Assembly: GCA_028287725.1 (NCBI GenBank)
Contig: JAQBPC010000669.1
Location: 1-23,787, forward strand
DNA length: 23,787 nucleotides
Direction of reading: 5' to 3'
Source of the DNA: Chloroflexota bacterium
Lineage (GTDB): Bacteria > Chloroflexota > UBA5177 > JANWHV01
In this document: positions 1 through 6,906 of the stretch, in pieces
Numbering within the stretch: position 1 is the first letter of the stretch
Layout: every line of letters begins with the position of its first letter
Notes under the pieces: generated by a model
Databases searched by the model: none
What the model was told of the DNA's origin: nothing
Seen by the model: the letters and a program-made list of their open reading frames with translations, nothing else
Made by a program: the position numbers and the translations under genes

Positions 1-1271
1 GCCTGCTGATGGCCACCAAAATTCATCAACAAGTCCGAATTGGCGCGCAGCGCATCGAGCATTGCGAAGGATGGCGTACCCCGCACGCATCCCCGAACCT
101 CATCCCCGCTCGGTTGCAAGACGATGACGGGCCTACCATATTCCTCCGCCAATTTTCCGGCGAGTATCCCTATTGCGCTTGATGCCTTGGGATCGACGTG
201 AACGACGATGATTCGATCGTAAAGGCGCGCATCTTGGCGGCACAGCTCTTGTTGGCATGCAGCGTATGCCTGCTGGATCAAAACCTGGCGCTCAGACTTT
301 CGCTCCTCAATCAACGCCGCAAGTGCTTCCGCATCGTCAATTGTCTGCGCCGTCAGCAAAGCGTAGCCTAGCGATCCGTCTCCGATCCGGCCGGCGGCAT
401 TGATTCTCGGACACAAACTGTAACAAACGTCGGACGCCGAAAGCGTTCCACAACGCAGACCAGCGAGCGAAATGAGAGACTGGATACCCGGTCGCGCCGC
501 ACGATTCAACACGCGAAGTCCATGCCACACCAATGACCGGTTCTCATCGACCAAAGGAACCATATCGGCAATAGTGCCGATCGCTACGAGATCCAGCAGC
601 AGTCGCGCGAGTTCATCCCGTAATCCCGCGCGTCGATACAATGCTTGAGCTAGCTTGTAGGCAACGCCAACACCCGCAAGGTGCTTACATGGATAGCTAC
701 AATTTGACTGTAGGGGATCAATGATTGAAACCGCCGATGGGAGGTTCGCCGGCGGCGCATGATGGTCGGTGACGATGACGTCCAAGCCGGCCAACTTCGC
801 GGCCTCAATTTCTTCCGCACTGGATATACCGCAGTCAACGGTGATAATCAACGATGCGCCACGCGCCTGAAGATAATTCAGGACATCACGCTGTGTGCCT
901 GCCGCCTCAACCTGCCTGTTCGGAATATAGGGTATCGCTCGTATGCCGGCGGCAGTTAGTGCTTCGACGAGAAGCGCCGCGGCTGCGATTCCATCGACGT
1001 CCGAGTCGCCGTACACGGCCACCAGTTCCCCTACGGCTCGAGCCTGTAGAATCCTGGTAACTGCCACGTCCATTCCAGTCAGCAAGAATGGGTCATAGGT
1101 TGGGCCACGATTCGGGGTGAGAAATTCGTCTAATGTGGGTGCGGTTATGCCCCGGTTGTGAACGAGCTGCGTCACCAATGCCGACAGCGCGGTTCCCGCA
1201 CGCTCAAGTTCAGGCGCGGGAGTGCTGGTGCGCTGTAAATTCTGCCAAACCGACCGAGTGGCTTGCACCAT
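1..1271 (-). CDS. recJ: Single-stranded-DNA-specific exonuclease RecJ (3' end cut by window edge)
   Basis: DHH-family 5'-3' single-strand exonuclease used in recombination and mismatch repair. Reading the minus strand from an ATG at 1271 gives 423 residues before the window edge. Visible motifs are YGDSDVDG (residues 87-94, motif I metal-binding aspartates), VDCG, TDHH (D169-H171, the DHH signature), and an FGGHQQAG stretch close to the edge, which matches the conserved GGH motif of the DHHA1 domain. An in-frame TGA lies immediately upstream of the ATG, and GGGAG lies about 4 nt before it, so the start is well supported. The C-terminal part is outside the window. A CGGGCG/CGCCCG hairpin (1297-1311) lies in its probable 5' leader. 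Identification is confident; the missing end cannot be judged. Confidence 0.93.
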   Translation of the reverse strand, partial: MVQATRSVWQNLQRTSTPAPELERAGTALSALVTQLVHNRGITAPTLDEFLTPNRGPTYDPFLLTGMDVAVTRILQARAVGELVAVYGDSDVDGIAAAALLVEALTAAGIRAIPYIPNRQVEAAGTQRDVLNYLQARGASLIITVDCGISSAEEIEAAKLAGLDVIVTDHHAPPANLPSAVSIIDPLQSNCSYPCKHLAGVGVAYKLAQALYRRAGLRDELARLLLDLVAIGTIADMVPLVDENRSLVWHGLRVLNRAARPGIQSLISLAGLRCGTLSASDVCYSLCPRINAAGRIGDGSLGYALLTAQTIDDAEALAALIEERKSERQVLIQQAYAACQQELCRQDARLYDRIIVVHVDPKASSAIGILAGKLAEEYGRPVIVLQPSGDEVRGCVRGTPSFAMLDALRANSDLLMNFGGHQQ

Positions 1272-1504
1272 TCACTCCCAGCAATGCACATCGCATCGGG
1301 CGTCTCGCCCGGCTTTCCAAGAAACGGGTTCCGAGGCGTATTCTACGCACAGCAAGCCGCCCGTAACCAACCGGCAAGCTGCCTGACCACATTGGACATA
1401 TTGACGTAAACCGGATTGTACGCGTGTTCCAGTCTACGAGCAAGGCCGCACCGAGTCGTGCTGATATAATCACCTGTAAGCCACAGGATTAGGAGTACCA
1501 TATC
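1272..1504. other. Intergenic region between divergent recJ and hypothetical gene
   Basis: This 233-bp spacer holds the two divergent 5' regions. On the minus strand there is a perfect 6-bp hairpin (CGGGCG at 1297-1302, CGCCCG at 1306-1311) and a weak TAGAAT (1340-1345) that could be a recJ -10 box. On the plus strand an extended -10 lies at 1462-1470. The ORFs crossing this stretch have no recognisable family and overlap on both strands, so I see no gene here. Confidence 0.5.
1462..1470 (+). promoter_or_regulatory. Extended -10 promoter for the 1505 gene and dprA
   Basis: TGATATAAT fits the TGN-TATAAT extended -10 consensus. It lies about 35 nt upstream of the ATG at 1505, leaving room for a short leader with AGGAG at 1491-1495. 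No good -35 hexamer is visible, which is compatible with an extended -10 promoter. It probably drives both 1505-1960 and dprA. Confidence 0.5.
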
Positions 1505-1960
1505 ATGACACCAAGTGCGGACCACCTCGCTTCGCAAATTCAGGAGACGGTCACCTCGCTGTCTGAAATGGAACGCCAGCTAAGAACAACTCAAGCCGAG
1601 GTGAGTGGCCTGGGATTCTTTGCGCGAGGCTTTGTCGAGAAGGACATCAAAGGCAATACCGGCCGAAGCTTCGGCGATTGGATAACCGCTACCGAACGTC
1701 TGCGTGCTGCGCTTAGCGCCGCGCAACAAGGGAAGCCTTCCGAGGCGCTGCGAGTTATCGCCGATGAACTACCTCGCATCGCGTCATTGCGCCAATATTT
1801 GCAACGGGCTCCCCAGAAGATCAACATTGTGCCGGCCGCGGTGCTCAAACCGCAGCAGCGCGCAGATTTTTTACAACACGTCAGCGCGCAAGAGCAAAGT
1901 CTTCAAGAGCTCGAAACAAAGTTGCAGGCAATTTCTAGCGCTCTCTCACAGACGCGCTAA
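1505..1960 (+). CDS. Hypothetical protein, helical/coiled-coil-like, upstream of dprA
   Basis: 151 residues, not recognised as any family. The sequence is rich in Glu, Gln, Ala and Leu. Heptad-like helices occupy the N-terminal 35 residues and the last 35 residues, and a GFF-ARGF-Gly/Asp segment lies in the middle. There is no signal peptide, membrane segment or cysteine motif, so it is probably soluble and cytoplasmic. The start ATG has AGGAG nine nt upstream and a strong extended -10 promoter further up. Only nine nt separate its stop from the dprA start, so the two genes probably form one transcript. Linked expression with dprA suggests, but does not show, a DNA-related role. Confidence 0.72.
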   Translation: MTPSADHLASQIQETVTSLSEMERQLRTTQAEVSGLGFFARGFVEKDIKGNTGRSFGDWITATERLRAALSAAQQGKPSEALRVIADELPRIASLRQYLQRAPQKINIVPAAVLKPQQRADFLQHVSAQEQSLQELETKLQAISSALSQTR

Positions 1961-1969
1961 CCATGCAAC

Positions 1970-3058
1970 ATGCGGGATGACGCCGGGTACTGGGTTGCTT
2001 GGAGCAAGATCACCGGTATCGGCGCCAGCCGACTTCGCAGACTGTGGGAGCACTTTGGCGACTTAGATCGAGCATGGCATGCGCCGGCCGCCGAGCTACT
2101 GCGTGCCGGTCTCGATCAGCGCACCGTGCAGGCCGCTGCCGCGGAACGTGGCTCCCTAAACCCGATCAACGAGTTTGCGAAGCTACAAAGCACTGGTACC
2201 GAACTAATAACCGTCGCCGATGCCGAATACCCAGCACTTCTCAGGACCGCGGACGGATCGCCGGCGATTCTCCATCTCCATGGCGCACTTGTACCGGAGG
2301 ATGAGGTCGCGATAGCCGTTGTTGGGAACCGCGCCATCACCAGCTATGGAAAGCAGGTCACGCTTCAGCTTGTTGGCGGGTTGGTTCGACACGGCATCAC
2401 CGTAGTGAGCGGATTGGCGAGAGGAGTAGACGCTGTAGCCCACCGCGCGGCGATCGACGCTGGAGGCAGAACCATCGCCGTACTGGGCTCCGGCCTAGAT
2501 TATATCTATCCAGCCGAGCACCGGGGGCTCGCGGCCGACGTCGCTCGGCATGGCGCCCTGATATCGGAGTTCGCGCTCGGAACAAAGCCGGATGCGCCGA
2601 ACTTCCCCATGAGGAATCGCGTGATTTCCGGCTTGAGCCTCGGCACGCTTGTTATCGAGGCAGGTGAGACGAGCGGCGCGCTCATCACCGCAACACGGGC
2701 ACTTGAACAAAATCGTGAAGTCTTTGCGGTACCTGGAAGTATCTACGCGCCGCGTTCTGCCGGCACCAACCGGCTAATCCGCCGTGGCGAGGCAAAACTC
2801 GTCACATGCGTTGAAGACATCCTCGAAGAAGTGAAACTTGAGACCAGGCCGCAGCAGCTCGCCATGGAGCTGGTGCTAGCGCACGATGGAACCGAGGACC
2901 GACTCCTCAAACAAATTGGTCACGAGCCAATTCACGTAGATGCTCTCACCCGCCTAACCGAATTACCGGTAAGCGTGGTCAGCAGTACCCTCGCTATGCT
3001 CGAGCTACGAGGTATCGTGCGGCAAATATCGCCGATGCAGTACGTTCGAGCCCGCTAA
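1970..3058 (+). CDS. dprA: DNA processing protein DprA (Smf)
   Basis: 362 residues, full length for the family. DprA binds incoming single-stranded DNA and loads RecA during natural transformation. The N-terminal part (residues 15-60) resembles the helix-hairpin-helix/SAM-like region. The Rossmann core shows AVVGNRAITSYG (116-127), SGLARGVDAVAH (147-158), GSGLDYIYP (173-181) and FPMRNRVISGLS (212-223), all diagnostic. The last 65 residues fit the winged-helix DML1-like domain. It sits nine nt after the hypothetical gene at 1505, probably in the same transcript, and ends two nt before the stop of the convergent kinase gene. recA and cinA lie close by on the other strand, which fits a DNA-uptake and recombination neighbourhood. 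Confidence 0.95.
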   Translation: MRDDAGYWVAWSKITGIGASRLRRLWEHFGDLDRAWHAPAAELLRAGLDQRTVQAAAAERGSLNPINEFAKLQSTGTELITVADAEYPALLRTADGSPAILHLHGALVPEDEVAIAVVGNRAITSYGKQVTLQLVGGLVRHGITVVSGLARGVDAVAHRAAIDAGGRTIAVLGSGLDYIYPAEHRGLAADVARHGALISEFALGTKPDAPNFPMRNRVISGLSLGTLVIEAGETSGALITATRALEQNREVFAVPGSIYAPRSAGTNRLIRRGEAKLVTCVEDILEEVKLETRPQQLAMELVLAHDGTEDRLLKQIGHEPIHVDALTRLTELPVSVVSSTLAMLELRGIVRQISPMQYVRAR

Positions 3059-3060
3059 GC

Positions 3061-4719
3061 CTAGCCTACGAACGTACTGGTCGGCGTAGCGGACCCTGGT
3101 GTGCTGACCGGCGTTTGCTGCGTAGTTGGTGTCGACGTCGACGTATCCGCCGGTGTTACCGTCGCGGCCGGAGGCGCGGTTGCCGTGTCCTGTGGTATTG
3201 GTGTTTGCGTGTCCTGCGGCACGGGTGTCGGCGTGTTGGTAGGGACCGCTGTCGGCGTCGACGTGTCGGCTGGTGTCGAGGTGTCGGCTGGTGTCGACGT
3301 GGCAGTCGCCGTGCTGGTTGGCATCTGCGTAGAAGTTACCGACGGTGTCGGCGACGGCACGAGCGTGTCAGTAGGCGTTGGCGAGGGCGGCACCGGCGTA
3401 GCCGTCGCCGTAAACTTTGCCGAAGCCGTCGCCGTCGAAATATCTGTTGGCATCGGTGTTGCCGATGGGACCTTGGTGGCCGAGCTGGTCGACGTGGCCG
3501 CCGGGGGCTTCACGACGGGCTTTACGTGCGTGGCTGCCGGCTTCGGCGTCGCCGTCGGTAGCGCAGTGTTGGTCACGCTCGGGATTGGAGTTGGCGAGTC
3601 GCTGGAAGCAGCCCCGAAAAAGGGTACGTTTCCGCCATTTCCAGCAACTGCCAGTGCCCCGATCAGGATCATCGCGAGAATGCCCCCGAGCGCAATTCCG
3701 AGCAGTACGGAGCGCCGCCCCTTGTCGACGCGCTGGGGGGTGGCCACTGCGTTTGTGGCATTCGCCATCACGGACATGGACTGCCCACCTACCGGCGACA
3801 TAATGCGAGTTCGTGTCTGTGCGGCGCCTGCCGGCATATTGCCGGTTGCCGGGAGCATTGGCCCGGCCGACCGTGCCACGCGGGTGCTTCCCGTAGCCTG
3901 TGACAGCACCGAGCGTAACGCCTCGGCAACGGATACGGCGTCCCCGTAGCGTTCACCTGGGTTCTTGGCGAGCAGTCGAAGAATAATCCCTTCAAGGGCG
4001 GGCGGAATCGATCGGTTAAATTGTCGAGGCAACGGTGGCGCGCTCTGCACATGCTGCATCGCCACAGCGACCGGGTTCTCTGCGTCAAAAGGGAGCCGCC
4101 CCGTCAGCATTTCGAAGAGTGTAATGCCCAATGCGTAGAGGTCAGCTCGGGGTCCGGCCTCCTGGCCACGCGCTTGCTCGGGGGAAAGGTAGTGGACGGA
4201 ACCAAGAACGGTACCGGTCTGTGTGACGGTAGTACTGTTCGTTCGCCGCGCGATGCCAAAATCCGCGACCTTGACCTGACCGCCGCTCGTCAGCAAGATG
4301 TTCTGCGGCTTGATATCACGGTGAATAAGGCCGCGCACATGTGCAGCGCTTAGTGCCGCGCAGACCTCGAGACCAATGCGTAGAGCCTCGGGAACAGCCA
4401 GCGGTGCGGACGCATGGATCGCGTCTTTCAGCGTTTGCCCATCGACCAATTCCATGACGATGTAGTACGACGAGCCGTCCTGCCCAACGTCAAAAATGCC
4501 GACCACATTGGGGTGCGACAGGCTGGCCGCGAGACGAGCCTCTTGCTCGAACCGCCGAAGGAAGTCCGCATCGTTCGTGAACTGGCTGAGCAAAATCTTT
4601 ACTGCGACGCGCCGCCCGAGCCTGAGGTCCTCGGCCTCATGCACCCGCGCCATGCCGCCTTCGCCCAAAATTCGAATCAGGCGATACCGTCCGCCGAGAA
4701 CATCTACATTCACGGTCAC
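3061..4719 (-). CDS. PknB-type transmembrane Ser/Thr protein kinase with Thr/Pro-rich outer tail
   Basis: 552 residues with a GTG start. The kinase domain (about 11-270) has the Gly loop GEGGMARV (19-26), catalytic VAVK (K41), HRDIKPQN (133-140, D135), DFG (153-155), a Thr/Ser-rich activation loop, and SPEQARG at the P+1 end, so it should be active. A juxtamembrane linker leads to one membrane helix at about 337-360. The remaining 190 residues are low-complexity Thr/Pro/Ser/Ala, presumably outside the cell. There are no PASTA repeats, so muropeptide sensing as in PknB/PrkC is not supported. No convincing Shine-Dalgarno precedes the GTG; an upstream ATG at 4730 is out of frame. The gene is monocistronic and converges on dprA. 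The substrate is unknown. Confidence 0.93.
   Translation of the reverse strand: MTVNVDVLGGRYRLIRILGEGGMARVHEAEDLRLGRRVAVKILLSQFTNDADFLRRFEQEARLAASLSHPNVVGIFDVGQDGSSYYIVMELVDGQTLKDAIHASAPLAVPEALRIGLEVCAALSAAHVRGLIHRDIKPQNILLTSGGQVKVADFGIARRTNSTTVTQTGTVLGSVHYLSPEQARGQEAGPRADLYALGITLFEMLTGRLPFDAENPVAVAMQHVQSAPPLPRQFNRSIPPALEGIILRLLAKNPGERYGDAVSVAEALRSVLSQATGSTRVARSAGPMLPATGNMPAGAAQTRTRIMSPVGGQSMSVMANATNAVATPQRVDKGRRSVLLGIALGGILAMILIGALAVAGNGGNVPFFGAASSDSPTPIPSVTNTALPTATPKPAATHVKPVVKPPAATSTSSATKVPSATPMPTDISTATASAKFTATATPVPPSPTPTDTLVPSPTPSVTSTQMPTSTATATSTPADTSTPADTSTPTAVPTNTPTPVPQDTQTPIPQDTATAPPAATVTPADTSTSTPTTQQTPVSTPGSATPTSTFVG
3263..3298 (-). repeat. Tandem 18-bp repeat in kinase tail
   Basis: Two adjacent 18-bp units (3263-3280 and 3281-3298) differ only at the last base. 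They encode repeated ADTSTP in the Thr/Pro-rich tail of the kinase. The surrounding 3080-3600 stretch is a degenerate array of similar Thr/Pro codons. Confidence 0.8.
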
Positions 4720-4920
4720 AAGGGTAGCATGGGTTTAAGGTTCACTGCGAGTCGCTTGGTGATGGGCGTACAAATTCGAAGGCTCCTACAAGCAGGTGCG
4801 ACGTGAACTCGGGCGAGATGACGCGCAGAGCGATACCGGCACGAGCGAACATAAGGCAAACAGAGTGAGACGCCGGACCTCGGCGATCCGGCGTCTCACA
4901 GCGTACTATCGGCGTCGTGG
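4720..4920. other. Intergenic region between recA and the kinase gene
   Basis: A 201-bp spacer between two minus-strand genes. It contains the recA-downstream hairpin (4865-4899). The part nearer the kinase should hold the kinase promoter, but no clear -35/-10 pair was found. No ORF here resembles a known protein. Confidence 0.5.
4865..4899 (-). terminator. Probable recA transcription terminator
   Basis: A perfect 13-bp inverted repeat: GTGAGACGCCGGA (4865-4877) and TCCGGCGTCTCAC (4887-4899) around a 9-nt loop. It begins 22 nt after the recA stop in the direction of minus-strand transcription. The sequence after the stem on that strand is TCTGTTTGCC, a poor U-tract, so termination may be partial. 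Confidence 0.65.
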
Positions 4921-5967
4921 TTAGATGTCGCCGTCAACCTCGGGCACCGGCACGACCGCGGCTCGAAATTCCGCGACGCTTGCGCGGATCTGCTGTTCAA
5001 TAGCGTCTCGAACGTCGTGGTTTTGGCGCAGGAATTCTTTCGCGTTTTCGCGGCCCTGGCCAAGTCTCAACTCACCATACGAGTAGAACGCGCCGCTCTT
5101 CTTGAGGATGGCCAGCTCCAACCCGACGTCAAGCAGTCCGCCCTCTTTCGAGATGCCTTCGTTATACATGAGGTCGAACTCAGCTACCCGGAATGGCGGG
5201 GCCACCTTGTTTTTCACAACCTTAACGCGAACCCGGCGACCGATCGACTCAGTTCCCTGCTTGATCTGATCGATTGGACGGATATCCAGGCGCACAGACG
5301 CGTAGAACTTTAGCGCTTTGCCGCCAGGCGTTGTCTCTGGATTGCCGTACACGACGCCAATCTTTTCACGAAGCTGGTTGATGAAGACAACCAGGCTGTT
5401 CGACCTGCTTATGGCAGCCGTGAGCTTCCGCAGTGCCTGAGACATAAGCCTGGCCTGCATACCGACATGAGAATCGCCCATGTCGCCCTCAATTTCGGCA
5501 CGCGGCACAAGCGCCGCCACTGAATCGATGACGATTGCGTCTACGGCACCGCTACGAACGAGCACGTCAACAATTTCCAGGGCTTGCTCGCCGGTATCCG
5601 GCTGCGAAATGAGCATGTCGTTGACGTTCACGCCACATTTTGCAGCATATTGAGGATCGAGCGCGTGCTCCGCGTCTACATACGCGACTACGCCGCCCAT
5701 GCGTTGCGTCTCAGCCAAGATGTGCTGAGCAAGCGTAGTCTTTCCCGAAGATTCGGGCCCGTATATTTCGATGATGCGGCCGCGAGGTACACCACCGATA
5801 CCGAGGCAGAGGTCAAGCGCAATCGAACCGGTTGGGATTGCCTCAATGTTCATTTTGGTAACTTCGCCAAGCCGCATGATGGCGCCCTTGCCAAACTGGC
5901 GATCGATCTGCGCCAGCGCCGTTTCGAGTGCTTTGTCGCGATCCGCTTGCTGTGCTGCAACGGCCAC
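4921..5967 (-). CDS. recA: Recombinase RecA
   Basis: 348 residues, standard family length. RecA forms ATP-dependent filaments on single-stranded DNA for strand exchange and triggers LexA self-cleavage. Visible features are Walker A GPESSGKT (70-77), the Walker B region ending IVIDSVAALVPRAEIEGD, loop L2 around FINQLREKIGVVYGNPETTPGG, and an acidic C-terminus. The start is GTG at 5967 with AAGGAAAGG (reverse complement of 5977-5985) about 9 nt upstream. cinA lies 63 nt upstream on the same strand, a widespread gene pair, and co-transcription is likely. Two inverted repeats in the gap (5990-6001 and 6006-6015) could give recA its own damage-responsive control. Confidence 0.98.
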   Translation of the reverse strand: MAVAAQQADRDKALETALAQIDRQFGKGAIMRLGEVTKMNIEAIPTGSIALDLCLGIGGVPRGRIIEIYGPESSGKTTLAQHILAETQRMGGVVAYVDAEHALDPQYAAKCGVNVNDMLISQPDTGEQALEIVDVLVRSGAVDAIVIDSVAALVPRAEIEGDMGDSHVGMQARLMSQALRKLTAAISRSNSLVVFINQLREKIGVVYGNPETTPGGKALKFYASVRLDIRPIDQIKQGTESIGRRVRVKVVKNKVAPPFRVAEFDLMYNEGISKEGGLLDVGLELAILKKSGAFYSYGELRLGQGRENAKEFLRQNHDVRDAIEQQIRASVAEFRAAVVPVPEVDGDI

Positions 5968-5989
5968 GTTTTTCTACCTTTCCTTGGAC

Positions 5990-6015
5990 ATTAGTGCTAA
6001 TAACAATGGTACCAT
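5990..6015 (-). promoter_or_regulatory. Paired palindromes upstream of recA, candidate SOS operator
   Basis: The sequence ATTAG-TG-CTAAT (5990-6001) is a perfect 5-bp inverted repeat with a 2-nt centre. ATGGTACCAT (6006-6015) is a perfect 10-bp palindrome. Both lie 23-48 nt upstream of the recA GTG, where a LexA operator would be expected. A weak -10 (TACTAT on the minus strand, 6014-6019) overlaps the second. The LexA box of this lineage is not known to me, so the operator call is inference. Confidence 0.4.
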
Positions 6016-6030
6016 AGTAGCTGCCGCGCC

Positions 6031-6537
6031 TCAACCCATTAGCGAGGAAAGGGTACCTGATAATGCGCGCAAAGCTTCCCAGGCGGCCGACATCACATTC
6101 TCCGCACGATCACCCTCGAACACGAAGCGCTCGCAAATATCGATGGAGTCGCCACGGACGGCGACATAGGTCAGCCCGACCGGCTTGAGATCGCTGCCTC
6201 CGCCCGGACCGGCTACCCCGGTGGTCGACACAGCTAACGCCACATGAAAGCGCTCGCGCGCACCGAGTGCCATAGCCCGCGCTACGGGATCGCTCACCGC
6301 GCCGTGTGTTCTAAGCAGATCTTCATTCACGCCCAAGAGCTCGTGCTTTGCCTCGTTGGAATACGCGACGATGCCTCCCATGAAGACAGCGGATACTCCG
6401 GATGTACGCGTGAGAAGTTGGGCGACCAACCCGCCGGTACATGACTCGGCAGTGGCTATTGTGATACCTCCATGTATCGCCTGTTGAGCAATTTCTGCTG
6501 CAACTGTGGTAAGCGTCACGTCTTCATGCCAGTTCAT
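6031..6537 (-). CDS. pncC: CinA C-terminal domain protein / nicotinamide-nucleotide amidase
   Basis: 168 residues, the stand-alone CinA C-terminal (PncC) form without the N-terminal MoCF-like domain. This family deamidates nicotinamide mononucleotide to nicotinate mononucleotide in pyridine-nucleotide salvage. The signature TAESCTGG (29-36, with candidate nucleophile S32) is present. STTGVAGPGGGSDLKPVG further on is also typical. It lies directly upstream of recA, as cinA does in many bacteria. No Shine-Dalgarno precedes the ATG at 6537. Instead a good -35/-10 pair places the transcription start at or next to the ATG, which suggests a leaderless mRNA. Some annotations would call it cinA. Confidence 0.92.
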   Translation of the reverse strand: MNWHEDVTLTTVAAEIAQQAIHGGITIATAESCTGGLVAQLLTRTSGVSAVFMGGIVAYSNEAKHELLGVNEDLLRTHGAVSDPVARAMALGARERFHVALAVSTTGVAGPGGGSDLKPVGLTYVAVRGDSIDICERFVFEGDRAENVMSAAWEALRALSGTLSSLMG

Positions 6538-6543
6538 GAGGCG

Positions 6544-6572
6544 ATACTACACGGCGCATAGGTGGCGGTCAA
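6544..6572 (-). promoter_or_regulatory. Promoter for cinA-recA, probably leaderless
   Basis: On the minus strand TTGACC (6567-6572) and TAGTAT (6544-6549) are separated by exactly 17 nt. Only six nt (CGCCTC) follow the -10 before the ATG at 6537, so RNA should start at about the A of the start codon. Confidence 0.6.
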
Positions 6573-6583
6573 CAACGGGTGTC

Positions 6584-6613
6584 TTGACAGGCTGAAGCGG
6601 TCCTCAGTACGTT
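6584..6613 (+). promoter_or_regulatory. Promoter of the T-box/cysE transcript
   Basis: TTGACA (6584-6589, perfect -35) and TACGTT (6608-6613, weak -10) lie 18 nt apart. The expected start near 6620 is just ahead of the first T-box helix at 6628. It is divergent from the cinA promoter, with the -35 boxes only 11 bp apart. Confidence 0.5.
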
Positions 6614-6619
6614 AGCACT

Positions 6620-6874
6620 ACGGCATGGCAGAAGAAGAGTAGCCCCGAGGCCGGCACGCAGCGAACCGCGAATGGTGTAAGCGCGGTTGACCTGGTCCAG
6701 AGCGAAGTGCCCTTCTGCGCCGCGTCTCGGAGCGTGCCAATCGGCGTGTATGGGGCGTCCGTTCGCTACGGTTATAGAGCGGCGCGAGAAGCGCGCGCGA
6801 GTGGTCCGCTCTACGTGGACAACAAAGGTGGAACCGCGGGCATGGCACCCGCCCTTTGGGGCAGGGTGCTTTTT
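6620..6874 (+). ncRNA. T-box riboswitch (tRNA-Cys sensing) controlling cysE
   Basis: The leader carries T-box landmarks in the right order. Stem I base GCAGAAG (6628-6634) pairs with CTTCTGC (6712-6718). Next to it on the 5' side is AGAGTAG, like the AGUA loop-E motif. An apical hairpin AACCGCG/CGCGGTT (6664-6670/6682-6688) has a GGTGTAAG-type loop. GAAGTGCCC then gives a likely UGC cysteine specifier at 6708-6710. The antiterminator AAAGG/CCTTT plus GCGGG/CCCGC (6824-6857) holds the canonical 7-nt bulge TGGAACC (6829-6835). UGGA would pair with a UCCA tRNA end, fitting tRNA-Cys with discriminator U. Uncharged tRNA-Cys should stabilise the antiterminator and allow cysE expression. The exact specifier register is the least certain part. 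Confidence 0.9.
6845..6874 (+). terminator. T-box regulatory terminator
   Basis: GCACCC-GCCC (6845-6854), loop TTTG, GGGC-A-GGGTGC (6859-6869), then TTTTT (6870-6874). Its 5' arm shares CCCGCCC with the 3' arm of the antiterminator, so the two structures exclude each other. This is the switch of the T-box and lies 33 nt before the cysE ATG. Confidence 0.9.
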
Positions 6875-6906
6875 GTTGCGTGCTTTCAGGTTTAAAGGAA
6901 ACGCTG

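Noticed and set aside
3101..3949. 282-residue open frame on the plus strand, rich in Val and Gly
   Set aside because: It is the antisense of the Thr/Pro-rich kinase tail; the composition simply mirrors the repeats, and the kinase on the other strand has clear motifs.
6856..6906. Upstream extension of cysE by 17 codons
   Set aside because: It would start inside the T-box terminator stem; ATG 6907 has a good ribosome binding site and matches the family start.
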